Shown: piece after piece, positions 23,701-31,448 of the stretch
Layout of the letters: each line of letters opens with the position of its first letter
Numbering within the stretch: position 1 is the first letter of the stretch
From: Myxococcota bacterium
GTDB lineage: Bacteria; Myxococcota_A; Polyangia; Polyangiales; Houyiibacteriaceae
Direction of reading: 5' to 3'
Assembly: GCA_028284955.1 (NCBI GenBank)
Contig: JANQQS010000129.1
Span: forward strand, 1 to 41,413
DNA length: 41,413 nucleotides
Translations under genes and position numbers: made by a program
Notes under the pieces: generated by a model
Database searches by the model: none
What the model saw: the letters and a program-made list of their open reading frames with translations, nothing else
Told to the model about the DNA's origin: nothing

Positions 23701-26339
23701 ATGTGCACATCGCTGAGAAAGGGAAAATTCTCCTGCTTTCGAGCGATCGGTTCCGCGCACCATGCCGCAGGGGGGTACAGCGGTGTGACGTCGATTGCGG
23801 CGCGCAGCGGGCCGAGCGGGTCTTCCGAGGTCGGAATCAGTCGGCGCCCGGCGGTTGTCGCGGCAAAGGCGGCTCGAAACCCGTCACATGCCTGCGCTTC
23901 CGAGAGCCACAGCTCGGCCGATTGGATTGGATCGCTGGCTTCGAGCGTACGCGCGAGAGATCGTCGGATGAGCGGATCGTCGGGAAAGCTGTCGTAGGCT
24001 TGCCGGAGGAGTGATAGGGCTGCATCGACTTCTCCGCTGTCGCGAAGAAGATCGCATAGTGTCAGAAGCACACCTGCGCGATGTGGGGGCGCACATCGCT
24101 GCGCGTGCCGCCTTAGGCCGGTGACGACGGCGTCGTCGTTTCGATCGGCTGCTGCCGCGTCGAGGGCGAGCACGTCCACGGTTGCTGGGGAGTCCGATTC
24201 GGCGGTCGCTTTCTCAAGTAGAGCTCGCTCTCGCGCCAACGTATCGTGGTTCCGGGCGAGTTTTGCAGCGGCTGCGAGGGCTCCTCCCCGGCCCTCCGAC
24301 GACGCCTCTACCGCGCGCGCCAAGGTGGTGCTGTCGCCTGCGCGGCGCGCCAATACTTCTCGAACGACAACGATGGTTCCCAGCGTGTTGTCGGCAAGCG
24401 CAGCGTCCTTGAGTGAATCCTCGGCGTCTTCCAGCCGACCGGCTTCGGCTTGCAATTCAGCCAATGTCACAAGGGCTTTGGCTCGCTCTGTGCCGCCGCA
24501 CGCCTGGGCCCATTGCTCCACTTGCGATAGGTGTTCTTCTGTGTCTCCGGCGGCGGCTTCCGCGCGAACTCGAAGGGCGAGCGCGCTCTGCGATTCGCTA
24601 AGCAGACGCACGGCGTCCTCCGGGCGCTGCGCGGTATGGAACAAAAGGAGTGCTGCCGCGCGTCGCAGCGCTTCCGACAGCTCGTTCGATTTGAGCAAGC
24701 CGCCGACGTGACCGAGCGCGGTTACCGCGGCGTCGATGTCGCCCTGAGCGCGCGCGGTTCGTGCCAAACCGAGCAGCGCGTCGAGGGCTGAGGGATCCGC
24801 GTGCGCAGCTCGAGCGTAGTACTGCACCGATCGGCGGGTGTGCCCGCTTTGCTCTGCGCTGCGGGCGATTTCGGAAAGAAGAATCGCCTGGCCTTGCTCG
24901 TCCTTCCAGCCTGCAGCGGTTGTTTCGAGGGCGGTAAGCGCTTCTGTTGTGCGCTTGCGGGCAAAATAAACTTCAGCGAGCAACAGGTTTGCGATACACG
25001 ACGTCTTGTTCGCGCGCGCCGCTTTGCGGGCCGTTTGCTCCGCTGCAGCTGCGTCGTCTAGGCATCGCAACTGAATTTCCACGAGCAGTGTGAGAGCGTG
25101 CATTCGGTCGGTTGTCGAAACCGGTAACGCGGCCTCGGCTTCGAGCAGGCGGGCGACTTGGGGCCAATCTCTTTCCGCGAACGCGCGCCGGCGCTCCGCG
25201 CGAAGCGCGATGAGGTTTCGCGGGTCGGCCTGGCGTGCTTCCCGGTAAAGCTCGTGCGCTGCAGGAGCGTTTCCGAGCTGTTCTTCGATCTCCGCGGCGG
25301 CGACCAACGTTCCCGCTCGACCGGGGCCTTTGGTGCATTTCGCCAAGCTTCTCAAGAACTCAGCGCGATGTCGAAGCGTTTCTGGGTTGCGTCCAACGAG
25401 CAGGAGCTTTTCTTTTCGATAGCGCCGATAACCTACGGTTCTCCTCGCGGCTGCTGCGCCATGGTCTGCCGATGCCTTCCGCTCGGTAGGCGGTTTCGAA
25501 ATTTGGGTCGGTATCTCGGCGAGTTCATCTACGTGCGACAGGATTTCATCGTCGAGCTCGGAGGGGGGTGGCTCGGTGGGAGCGAGCCCGAAGCCCGAAT
25601 CTGTGGTGGGTGGCGCGGCTCCAGGAGCTAACGTGGGCATGCTTTGGGCCGACCGGAGATCGCGTTTCACGTCCAGCTCTTCCACATCGCGATTCAGGTC
25701 GTCGTCATCCAGCGTAGCGGTCGCCGCATCGTTCTCCGGCGTTGCGTCTTGAGTCATCGGCAGTGACGCGTAGAGGTTCTCGGCCATCGCGTCTGGTGGC
25801 TCAGGCGCGCCGGATGGGCGAGTGGAGTCTGCGGGTTCGGTTGGCTCCTCGCCGGGAGGAGGAAGCTCCAAGTCGTTGAATAGCCCGTCGAGCTCGAGGT
25901 CGAACGATCCGGTGTCTGGAAAAGGCGTCTCTTCTCCGGGAGGTGGCTTCGTACTTTGCTTCGGGGTGTCCCCGAAATCGATCCCCAGGGAATCGATTAG
26001 CTCCTTAGGGACTTCAGCGAGTCGAGTGGCTTCCACCGGATCCTCTTCGTCCCAGTCCGGAAGCGCTTCCGAGTCTTGTCCCGTCGACTTTGCGATTTCC
26101 GTGAGCGCGGTGAGGTCTGGAGAATAAAGGCGGCGGTCGGCACTTTGCTTGGGCGCCTGCGACTTCTCCGAAGGTTTTGGTTTTGGTGAGTCCACGCGGG
26201 TGCGTTCTTCCGCGAGCTTTTCGTTTTGATCGTCGCTTTTCTTTGGAGTCTCGCTTTCGTTGGCTTCGAAGTCCCGCTGCCAGGCGTCGAGCGCTGCGTC
26301 GAGATCGAGGTCGAAGTGGTCCTGATCGTTCCCACTCAT
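20706..26339 (-). CDS. Giant TPR protein 2 (1877 aa)
   Basis: 1877 aa from the ATG at 26339, which overlaps the TGA of the upstream TPR gene (ATGA). The frame is open farther upstream, but that part lies inside the other gene. No signal peptide or membrane segment is seen, so it is probably cytoplasmic. Residues 1 to about 320 are acidic, Pro-rich and likely disordered, with Thr-containing motifs such as VEATRLAEVPKEL and EIPTQISKPP. About 330-1580 are helical TPR-like repeats (for example ELYREARQADPRNLIALRAE, AEAAFGRVLKLVPNDREAMH). The last 220 residues are a separate domain (GWFGVDNIQ ... FGISDSYFEMRRR) related to the end of TPR protein 1. It is probably a scaffold; the partners are unknown. 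Confidence 0.92.
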   Translation of the reverse strand: MSGNDQDHFDLDLDAALDAWQRDFEANESETPKKSDDQNEKLAEERTRVDSPKPKPSEKSQAPKQSADRRLYSPDLTALTEIAKSTGQDSEALPDWDEEDPVEATRLAEVPKELIDSLGIDFGDTPKQSTKPPPGEETPFPDTGSFDLELDGLFNDLELPPPGEEPTEPADSTRPSGAPEPPDAMAENLYASLPMTQDATPENDAATATLDDDDLNRDVEELDVKRDLRSAQSMPTLAPGAAPPTTDSGFGLAPTEPPPSELDDEILSHVDELAEIPTQISKPPTERKASADHGAAAARRTVGYRRYRKEKLLLVGRNPETLRHRAEFLRSLAKCTKGPGRAGTLVAAAEIEEQLGNAPAAHELYREARQADPRNLIALRAERRRAFAERDWPQVARLLEAEAALPVSTTDRMHALTLLVEIQLRCLDDAAAAEQTARKAARANKTSCIANLLLAEVYFARKRTTEALTALETTAAGWKDEQGQAILLSEIARSAEQSGHTRRSVQYYARAAHADPSALDALLGLARTARAQGDIDAAVTALGHVGGLLKSNELSEALRRAAALLLFHTAQRPEDAVRLLSESQSALALRVRAEAAAGDTEEHLSQVEQWAQACGGTERAKALVTLAELQAEAGRLEDAEDSLKDAALADNTLGTIVVVREVLARRAGDSTTLARAVEASSEGRGGALAAAAKLARNHDTLARERALLEKATAESDSPATVDVLALDAAAADRNDDAVVTGLRRHAQRCAPPHRAGVLLTLCDLLRDSGEVDAALSLLRQAYDSFPDDPLIRRSLARTLEASDPIQSAELWLSEAQACDGFRAAFAATTAGRRLIPTSEDPLGPLRAAIDVTPLYPPAAWCAEPIARKQENFPFLSDVHIRLATESTDPHESAGRLVRAALLEASSDAETAQGWLEQAQQHCPDDLIVASLWERLGGQAEPSERARRIDQAATAAPDELRDFALVAAATAFRDSGDSARAAELYRNALERNPELAVVQHVLELEELKASQSARVAERRFTALRSAESDEEKVAALDALAWFDLLDRKEDQAGILSLESLLELNPNHLPSLRTLERYFMNQARDGELLATEEQLVKVLSHDGDTHSHARFMHFLLERREAHTQADSLIKKLSDEGHVDLWTARQRGAIAHAEGEHTELARCLEQLAACLDDPLERASIALEAARALEKGQLASALDEAEGDLEKDDAAPQRSAAALLAQYVSADLEHPIAHAELARLWRAYGDQEAAAKEFELAAQQAQLGPRATALWYRAGTLWEQDAAHSDRAISAYANAIERDITYLDLFERQQRLLRAAGRTSELLDLTSKRLVAGGDTATLVALHIIRSEICDELSDPPGAREALRAALSLDPEHAKALRRLADLNMHAEDWRGAAEALIRIARLKSDREELRRVFFSLGDIYERHMPDAKRAEAAFGRVLKLVPNDREAMHRLAELHLREGQVEKAAALLERLANLEVDGSDNWDDRFRLATAFEQIGEHRKAEGVLEKARRERPTELPILRALMDFYRRQNAQAALSMHLNRAVNDFRSMIADHPHEARGWNGLVEVLDWRTRKDAARCAASGAAALGLLNVDLSRRVNPNGGVPGLGRGAMDPELQDHLTPPKWSRATAEVFRLASEAFEKVWPVDLKKLRTERLSGRKSPLAQEAQQVAGWFGVDNIQILMSTNAPRICVPIRERTLTIVLGHELPTLLNEGERVFLLARTIKIATENLAVSLRLPPGELALGLAALIQALNPNYQAEGVDQSRLGDMGKRLTRALSRRARAALGPVATEMGGQPGADLHDIGEIARDLGNRASLAAMGSLPAAITSLLKLSTVEIPDIHSPEARSEMVQRNKEAWDLLMFGISDSYFEMRRRAGAEQL

Positions 26340-29300
26340 AGCGACCATCCCATTTCGCGCCGAAGTTCGATGCATTTGGATGATATCCAGAAGCGCAGGA
26401 GTTCGCGCGTGTCTGAGTTTGCGCTCACCAGCTCCACGCTGGGAGTCGATGAAAGCAGGAGATCGAGCGACTCGCCGAGGTTTGAAGAAACGAGCAAACC
26501 CGCGCGAAACGCGTGGAGCCGGCATGCGCGGCAGAAGGTATCCACGCCGCGGCCTCCATCAGGAATCGTTCGCGCGATCTCTCCAGCTGTCTTGCGTACT
26601 CGGCGAGACACAAATCTGCTCAAGGATTGTCGTTGTTTGTTGACCAAAGGACGATCGTGACCCTCTTGGAGCGGGCGGTTAACGGCTGCGGCCATCGCAA
26701 ATAGGGCTGCCGCAGCGTCCTCCGGCGTCCGGTTGATCAAGGGTAAGGTGCGAGCTTGGATCGATGCCGCTTGGGTGCCCACCCAGAACCGTTGCTTGGC
26801 GGTGAGCGGGCTTCGGACGTCTCGCCCCACGATCCAATGCACTCGGTCCTTTCGGCCGGGCGTCGCGACAATGCGCTGCGGGCTGCGCCCGCCGACGTAG
26901 AAGTCCCCCATAAAGAGTCCGAAGAGCTGAACGATCCATTCGATTTCCGAACGCAAGGCGCTTGGCTGCTTTGGATGGATGAGCTCGGACCGGCCTACAC
27001 CGAACGATGCTGGCTCCAAGCGGTCCGCTGCGATCAGTGTATCGAACGAAGCGCTCGCGAAGGCCGCGTAGGCTCCCCCGCTTTCGGCCACTTGCAGGGC
27101 TTGCAGTAATCGCGGCGCCGTCGTTTGATCGGGTCGGATCGTTTGTGTTCGTGCTTCGTGCAACTTGTGGGCTGCGAGCTCTTCCTGGGTGGCCACTCCG
27201 AGGCATACCAATGTGTCGAGAATCGCGCTCTCGAGATACCGATCGCCGCGCCATCGCGCGGCTTGGCAGATTTTTCGCAAATCCGCAGGATCGATCCGGT
27301 CGCGTTCCGCGCGCAAACGGACCGCTGATTCAAAATCCTCTGAAAGCGCTTTTCGGTCGATGGGGTTGACGAGAAGCGCTGCGAGCTCTTCCGCCGCCTC
27401 GAGGTCCGTGGGACGATCGATGAGACATTTGCGAAGAGAGCGTATCGCACCGCTGGTGTCGGTTTGGTGGCGCGCGCGCAGAATGCCGGCGCGTCGGTGA
27501 AGCTCGCCTCGCTCAGAACCGCTGGTTAGCTCGGCAGCGCGATCCAGCGCACCGAGCGCGTCCGAATAGAGTTCTGCCTGTTCTGCGACCCGTGCGATCC
27601 GCACGTAGAGTGCTGCATCGAGCAAGCCTAGCTCTTCTACTTTGCGAAGCTGATGAAGCGCGCCCGGAAGATCGCCTAGTTTTCTCTCTAAGAAGTCTGC
27701 TGCGCCAAGCAGCGCGATACGTTTCTGCTGGGGCGGAACGTCTATCGTCGCGAGTTTCTGAAGCGCCTGGACTGCGTCTTCGAAATGCTCGAGAGAAGCG
27801 TGTACTTCGACCGAAAGCGCGATCGCGCCTGCGTGCTCTGGTTCGATGTGCAAAAGCCGCTGAATAGACGTCAGCGCGCCTTCCCGATCGCGAACGGCGC
27901 GCTGCAACCGAGCTTGTTCGTAGAGTAGGCGCGCGAGCTCTCGCTCTTGTTCCCGGTCTAGCGCATCGATGCGATTCCCGACCAAATCGAGGAGAGCGCG
28001 CGAATCTTCGCGATAGGTTACGAGTTCGTGGAGGCGGGTGAAGCTGTTTGGTCGACGAGGGTCGATGGCGAGCGCCTGGCGTAACCGCTCTTCCGCACCA
28101 GCGGTGTCTCCCAAATAGTCCATCATCACGCCGGCGGCTTCTTCAAGAAGCTCGGCGCGCCATTCACCTTCTGCGACCGCGGCAAGCTCATCGCAGGCTC
28201 CCACCACTTCTTCCCAACGTTCGGCTTCCCGGGCAGCTACCCGCAAAGCTTCCCAAGCGGCAAAGTCGCGTCGATCGTGGTTCGTCGCTTCTCGAAGGGC
28301 GACCAACGCATCGTGTGCGCGCCCGGCAGAGATCAACGCGCGACCGCATGCGCTTTGCAGCGCCGGGCGTGATGCTTCAGAAGCGTGATGCAAGCGCGCG
28401 TCGAGTGCTTGGGCGCGGGCATCCGCGTCATCGCCTCCTTCAAGGCTTTCGTCGAGCGCAACCGCAGCAGCGGCGGTTTCCGGCGCTGCGTCCACGAGCT
28501 CTTGAGCGAGGATGAACGCGTCTTCTGAGACGTCGTCTTCCCCCATCACCACTTTTGCTCGGATTCCGTGTAGGAAAAAATCGCTCGCCGCTTCGATATC
28601 GTCGGTGATGTTGCCGAGTGAAATCCAGGCGTCGGCGCGGCTTTCGCTTTGCTCCAGGCTCGTTCCCGCCGACCGCAGGGTTGCGTATGCTTGCCACAAC
28701 GTGTCGGGAAGGGCGGTGACGGCTTGCTTGATCCACTCTGCTTGCTTGACCTGCCCGGCACTGGGTTCTTCCGGGTGCACATTGGGTTCTTCTGGATGCA
28801 CGCCGGGTTTTTCTGAACGCGCGTTAGCTTCTCCCGAAAGAGCAGTGCCACCAAGCTCGCGCCAAAGGCCTGGTTGATCCTCTTCTGGCGTGGCCATCAG
28901 CAAGCGTTCGACGGCGGCGATGCGCGAACGCTGTTCGATTTGGTGAGCGGGCAAAAGCAGGAGTCCAATCGCGGCCGCGGCGCCCACTTCCTGGCTCGGT
29001 AAGACCTCTCGAAACGGAACTTCGGCGAGCTCGGGTTTGCCCGAGATCAGATCGTAGTGCTCGGCCAGTTCTAGCGTCGCGAGTCCAGCTTCCCGCGTGT
29101 CGATTTCGCGCTCCGACAAAGCTTCGCGCGCGCTCAGCAGAAGCGCTCGATCCCCGGTATGTTCTGCCAAACGAAGCAACGACCAGAGGGGAGCGGGCGA
29201 TGCAGGATGTCGATCCGCAGCTTCTTCGTAGGTGTGAATCGCGAGTAGGTTGTCGCCTGACGCTTCGGCCGCTGCGCCTGCGAGCAAGAGCGAGAGCTCG

Positions 29301-31204
29301 GCGCTGGTTCCTTCGTTCGACTCGGCGGTTTCCCGTAGCAGCGCCACGACTTCGTCGGCCGCGTTTTGGCTGCGCAGCAACTCTTCGAGAAGCGCTACTG
29401 CGTAGCGATGACCGGGAACTTTGTCGATGGCCCGCCGCAAACATTCGATCGCTGGCTGTTCGTCGCCGTTTCGAGCGAGCGCTCTGGCCGCCCCACAGAG
29501 GTGAGCGGCGGCTGCTTCATCGTCGCTTGCGCGATCAGCGAGCGCGAGATGTGCCCGGTGCAGTAGCGATTCATCGCGATTGCGAGCCGCGAACACTCGC
29601 GCTGCGTCTGGCGCCCAGGCTCTAGACGCTTCGTGTTCGAGCGCCTTGGTAAGGACTTCCGTGGTCTTTGCGTGGTTTTCCAAAATGGCGCGGTCGTTGT
29701 CGTACGATTCGCGAAGGAGCATGCTGCGTTCATCCTCCGCAATGTCTTCGGCGAGCAGACTTTCTGTCACCGAAGACACCACATCGAATCGACCCGCGCG
29801 CTCAGCGGCGGCGCGAAGCTCCCGGAATACCGCCGCTCGGTGTTCTGGGGCGACGTCTTCCAAAGCATCGCGATAGTGCCGCTCGGCTTGCTCGAAGTTG
29901 CCGAGAAGTTCCATCGATGCGTGCGCGACGCGCCAGTGGGCCATCCCTTTGGCAACCCCCTCGGTTTGGGCCGGTCGCTTCTTTAGCCACTCGACATATT
30001 CGGCGTGCGCGCCGGCGTCGAGCAGAAGGTCGGCCAACATCGCTTGAGGCACCACCGAGGAGGGATCCGCCTCGAGCGCGGCAGCCAGCGCGGTTCGAAC
30101 CGCTTCCGTTTCGCCTTTTGAATCGGCGAACTCCGCTATTCGAAAATGAAGCGCGGCAGCCAATCGACCGCTGCCACCCTCGACAAGCGCCCGCGCGTCC
30201 TCGGCTGCTTCCCTAAGATTCCCGCTCAGCTCGCTTACGAGCATGCGCGCGTAGCGCACTGAGCGATCCTCGGGCGCAAGAGCGTGGGCCCGTTCCAAGA
30301 GGGAGCGCGCCCCGGCAAGGTCGTTTCGCTTTCTGAGGTTCACATGAGCCGCTTCACAAAGCAGCGAAACGGCGACGGTGGTGGCTTCCTTTGAGTCCGC
30401 AAACCTCCGCACAGAATAGATACGCGTATCTTGCTCGTTCGAGGACGCGGCGCGTTCTGCCAATTCAGCGCGACGAATCAGGCAGTCGGTGAGAAACTCA
30501 TCAAGTTCAAATCTCCGAGCGATGCGTTCCGCGCACATCAGTGCGCGATACGACTCGTCCTCGATTTGTATCGCCATCCGGAGTGCTTCAAGCGACCCTT
30601 CCACGTCGCCTGCGTCGGCACGAAACTGGCCCAGTTCACAATAGAGTAGGCTCTTCAGAGCTGGGTCGGCGGTGTGCTCCGCGCGTCGCCCGAGCGCGAG
30701 CTCGATGCGTTCGGAGTCTTCTTGGTGTCGCGCGCAGCGCTCCAAAAACAAAGCCGGCGCGAGCGCCGCGGGATCTGCGAGCACCGCTTCATAGAGGGCG
30801 GCGATGGTCTTTGCCGGTTCGGCCTCCACCCTTTCGAACAGCGTACCGCGGTCGATCTGGGCGAACGCTCGCACCGTATCATCCTCAGCGACGCGAACTT
30901 CCGCATCGTAGAGTTTTTCGAGGTTCCCGAGAGAACGTCGACGCTGAAAAATGCGCGTGAGCGCGTAGAGCGGAGGACGAAACGTGGGGTCCAGATTGTA
31001 GGCTGCCAAGTATTCCTGAGCCGCTTTTGCTGGCTGCACCAGGCCGGTTTCGAGGAGAGAACCGATCTCGTAGTGCAGCATAGCCTTTCGCGTACCGTCG
31101 AGTTCCGCGTCGACCTCAGCCCGGAGCGATGCGATCCGAACGTCCAACGCGTCGTGGGAGTCCGGCGAGGGGTGCTCGGAGGTGCGCGAGCTGAGGTCTG
31201 TCAT
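26336..31204 (-). CDS. Giant TPR protein 1 (1622 aa)
   Basis: 1622 aa from the ATG at 31204, which overlaps the TGA of a 31-codon upstream ORF (ATGA). No signal peptide or membrane segment is seen. Residues about 35-1400 are Ala/Leu/Glu-rich TPR-like helical repeats, for example AQEYLAAYNLDPTFRPPLYA (about 63-82) and AEERLRQALAIDPRRPNSFT. A Pro/Glu/His spacer near 800-815 comes from 21-bp DNA repeats. The last 210 residues (VQLFGLFMGDFYVGG ... RFWISSKCIELRREMG) form a non-TPR domain related to the C-terminus of TPR protein 2. Coupling and the shared domain suggest the two proteins work together, perhaps as a heteromeric scaffold. The function is not known to me. Confidence 0.92.
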   Translation of the reverse strand: MTDLSSRTSEHPSPDSHDALDVRIASLRAEVDAELDGTRKAMLHYEIGSLLETGLVQPAKAAQEYLAAYNLDPTFRPPLYALTRIFQRRRSLGNLEKLYDAEVRVAEDDTVRAFAQIDRGTLFERVEAEPAKTIAALYEAVLADPAALAPALFLERCARHQEDSERIELALGRRAEHTADPALKSLLYCELGQFRADAGDVEGSLEALRMAIQIEDESYRALMCAERIARRFELDEFLTDCLIRRAELAERAASSNEQDTRIYSVRRFADSKEATTVAVSLLCEAAHVNLRKRNDLAGARSLLERAHALAPEDRSVRYARMLVSELSGNLREAAEDARALVEGGSGRLAAALHFRIAEFADSKGETEAVRTALAAALEADPSSVVPQAMLADLLLDAGAHAEYVEWLKKRPAQTEGVAKGMAHWRVAHASMELLGNFEQAERHYRDALEDVAPEHRAAVFRELRAAAERAGRFDVVSSVTESLLAEDIAEDERSMLLRESYDNDRAILENHAKTTEVLTKALEHEASRAWAPDAARVFAARNRDESLLHRAHLALADRASDDEAAAAHLCGAARALARNGDEQPAIECLRRAIDKVPGHRYAVALLEELLRSQNAADEVVALLRETAESNEGTSAELSLLLAGAAAEASGDNLLAIHTYEEAADRHPASPAPLWSLLRLAEHTGDRALLLSAREALSEREIDTREAGLATLELAEHYDLISGKPELAEVPFREVLPSQEVGAAAAIGLLLLPAHQIEQRSRIAAVERLLMATPEEDQPGLWRELGGTALSGEANARSEKPGVHPEEPNVHPEEPSAGQVKQAEWIKQAVTALPDTLWQAYATLRSAGTSLEQSESRADAWISLGNITDDIEAASDFFLHGIRAKVVMGEDDVSEDAFILAQELVDAAPETAAAAVALDESLEGGDDADARAQALDARLHHASEASRPALQSACGRALISAGRAHDALVALREATNHDRRDFAAWEALRVAAREAERWEEVVGACDELAAVAEGEWRAELLEEAAGVMMDYLGDTAGAEERLRQALAIDPRRPNSFTRLHELVTYREDSRALLDLVGNRIDALDREQERELARLLYEQARLQRAVRDREGALTSIQRLLHIEPEHAGAIALSVEVHASLEHFEDAVQALQKLATIDVPPQQKRIALLGAADFLERKLGDLPGALHQLRKVEELGLLDAALYVRIARVAEQAELYSDALGALDRAAELTSGSERGELHRRAGILRARHQTDTSGAIRSLRKCLIDRPTDLEAAEELAALLVNPIDRKALSEDFESAVRLRAERDRIDPADLRKICQAARWRGDRYLESAILDTLVCLGVATQEELAAHKLHEARTQTIRPDQTTAPRLLQALQVAESGGAYAAFASASFDTLIAADRLEPASFGVGRSELIHPKQPSALRSEIEWIVQLFGLFMGDFYVGGRSPQRIVATPGRKDRVHWIVGRDVRSPLTAKQRFWVGTQAASIQARTLPLINRTPEDAAAALFAMAAAVNRPLQEGHDRPLVNKQRQSLSRFVSRRVRKTAGEIARTIPDGGRGVDTFCRACRLHAFRAGLLVSSNLGESLDLLLSSTPSVELVSANSDTRELLRFWISSKCIELRREMGWSL
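28763..28825 (-). repeat. Three 21-bp in-frame tandem repeats in TPR gene 1
   Basis: Units start at 28763, 28784 and 28805, each opening with gggttyttcyg. They encode EKPGVHP / EEPNVHP / EEPS-like units on the minus strand. The copies have diverged (3-6 differences), so the expansion is older than the 15-bp repeat at 7045. It makes a flexible spacer between TPR blocks. Confidence 0.75.
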
Positions 31205-31296
31205 CGGGGTCGGTGCGCGATAAAGTCCATCAAACTCGAGGTGACGGCGCCCATAGAAACGACTATAGCGGCTCTCGCCCCCCTTTTTGAAGCCAT
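31201..31296 (-). CDS. 31-codon leader ORF coupled to TPR gene 1
   Basis: ATG at 31296, 31 codons, TGA at 31203-31201 overlapping the ATG of the TPR gene (ATGA). A GAGGAGG sequence lies directly upstream (2-5 nt spacing, somewhat short), the best ribosome binding site near this operon. The peptide starts MASKRGARAA, has a hydrophobic middle (IVVSMGAV) and ends AHRPR. TPR gene 1 has no site of its own, so ribosomes probably enter here and reinitiate. It could be a real small protein or purely a translational leader. Confidence 0.55.
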   Translation of the reverse strand: MASKRGARAAIVVSMGAVTSSLMDFIAHRPR

Positions 31297-31448
31297 AACC
31301 TCCTCAAAGTTCTAGGAAATCGTCGCTTATTTCAGTGGCACTTGCTTAAGCGAGACTTATCTAACTGGTTCATTAAGTAAAGCGCTCCCCGCTGACAACA
31401 GAGTCTTTTCTTGCTCCTCTTGTGGCCCGCATTCGATGCTCCGCGGAT
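31297..31448. other. Divergent intergenic region, TPR operon / murJ
   Basis: About 150 bp, AT-richer than its surroundings between 31325 and 31385, where cttaag/ttaag motifs recur. It must contain the promoters of both directions. I see TTGTCA on the minus strand (31401-31396) but no good -10 at proper spacing, so I do not define a promoter. Confidence 0.45.

Noticed and set aside
31325-31345. TGGCAC...TTGC sequence resembling a sigma-54 promoter before murJ
   Set aside because: The spacing between the two halves is wrong for the -24/-12 elements.
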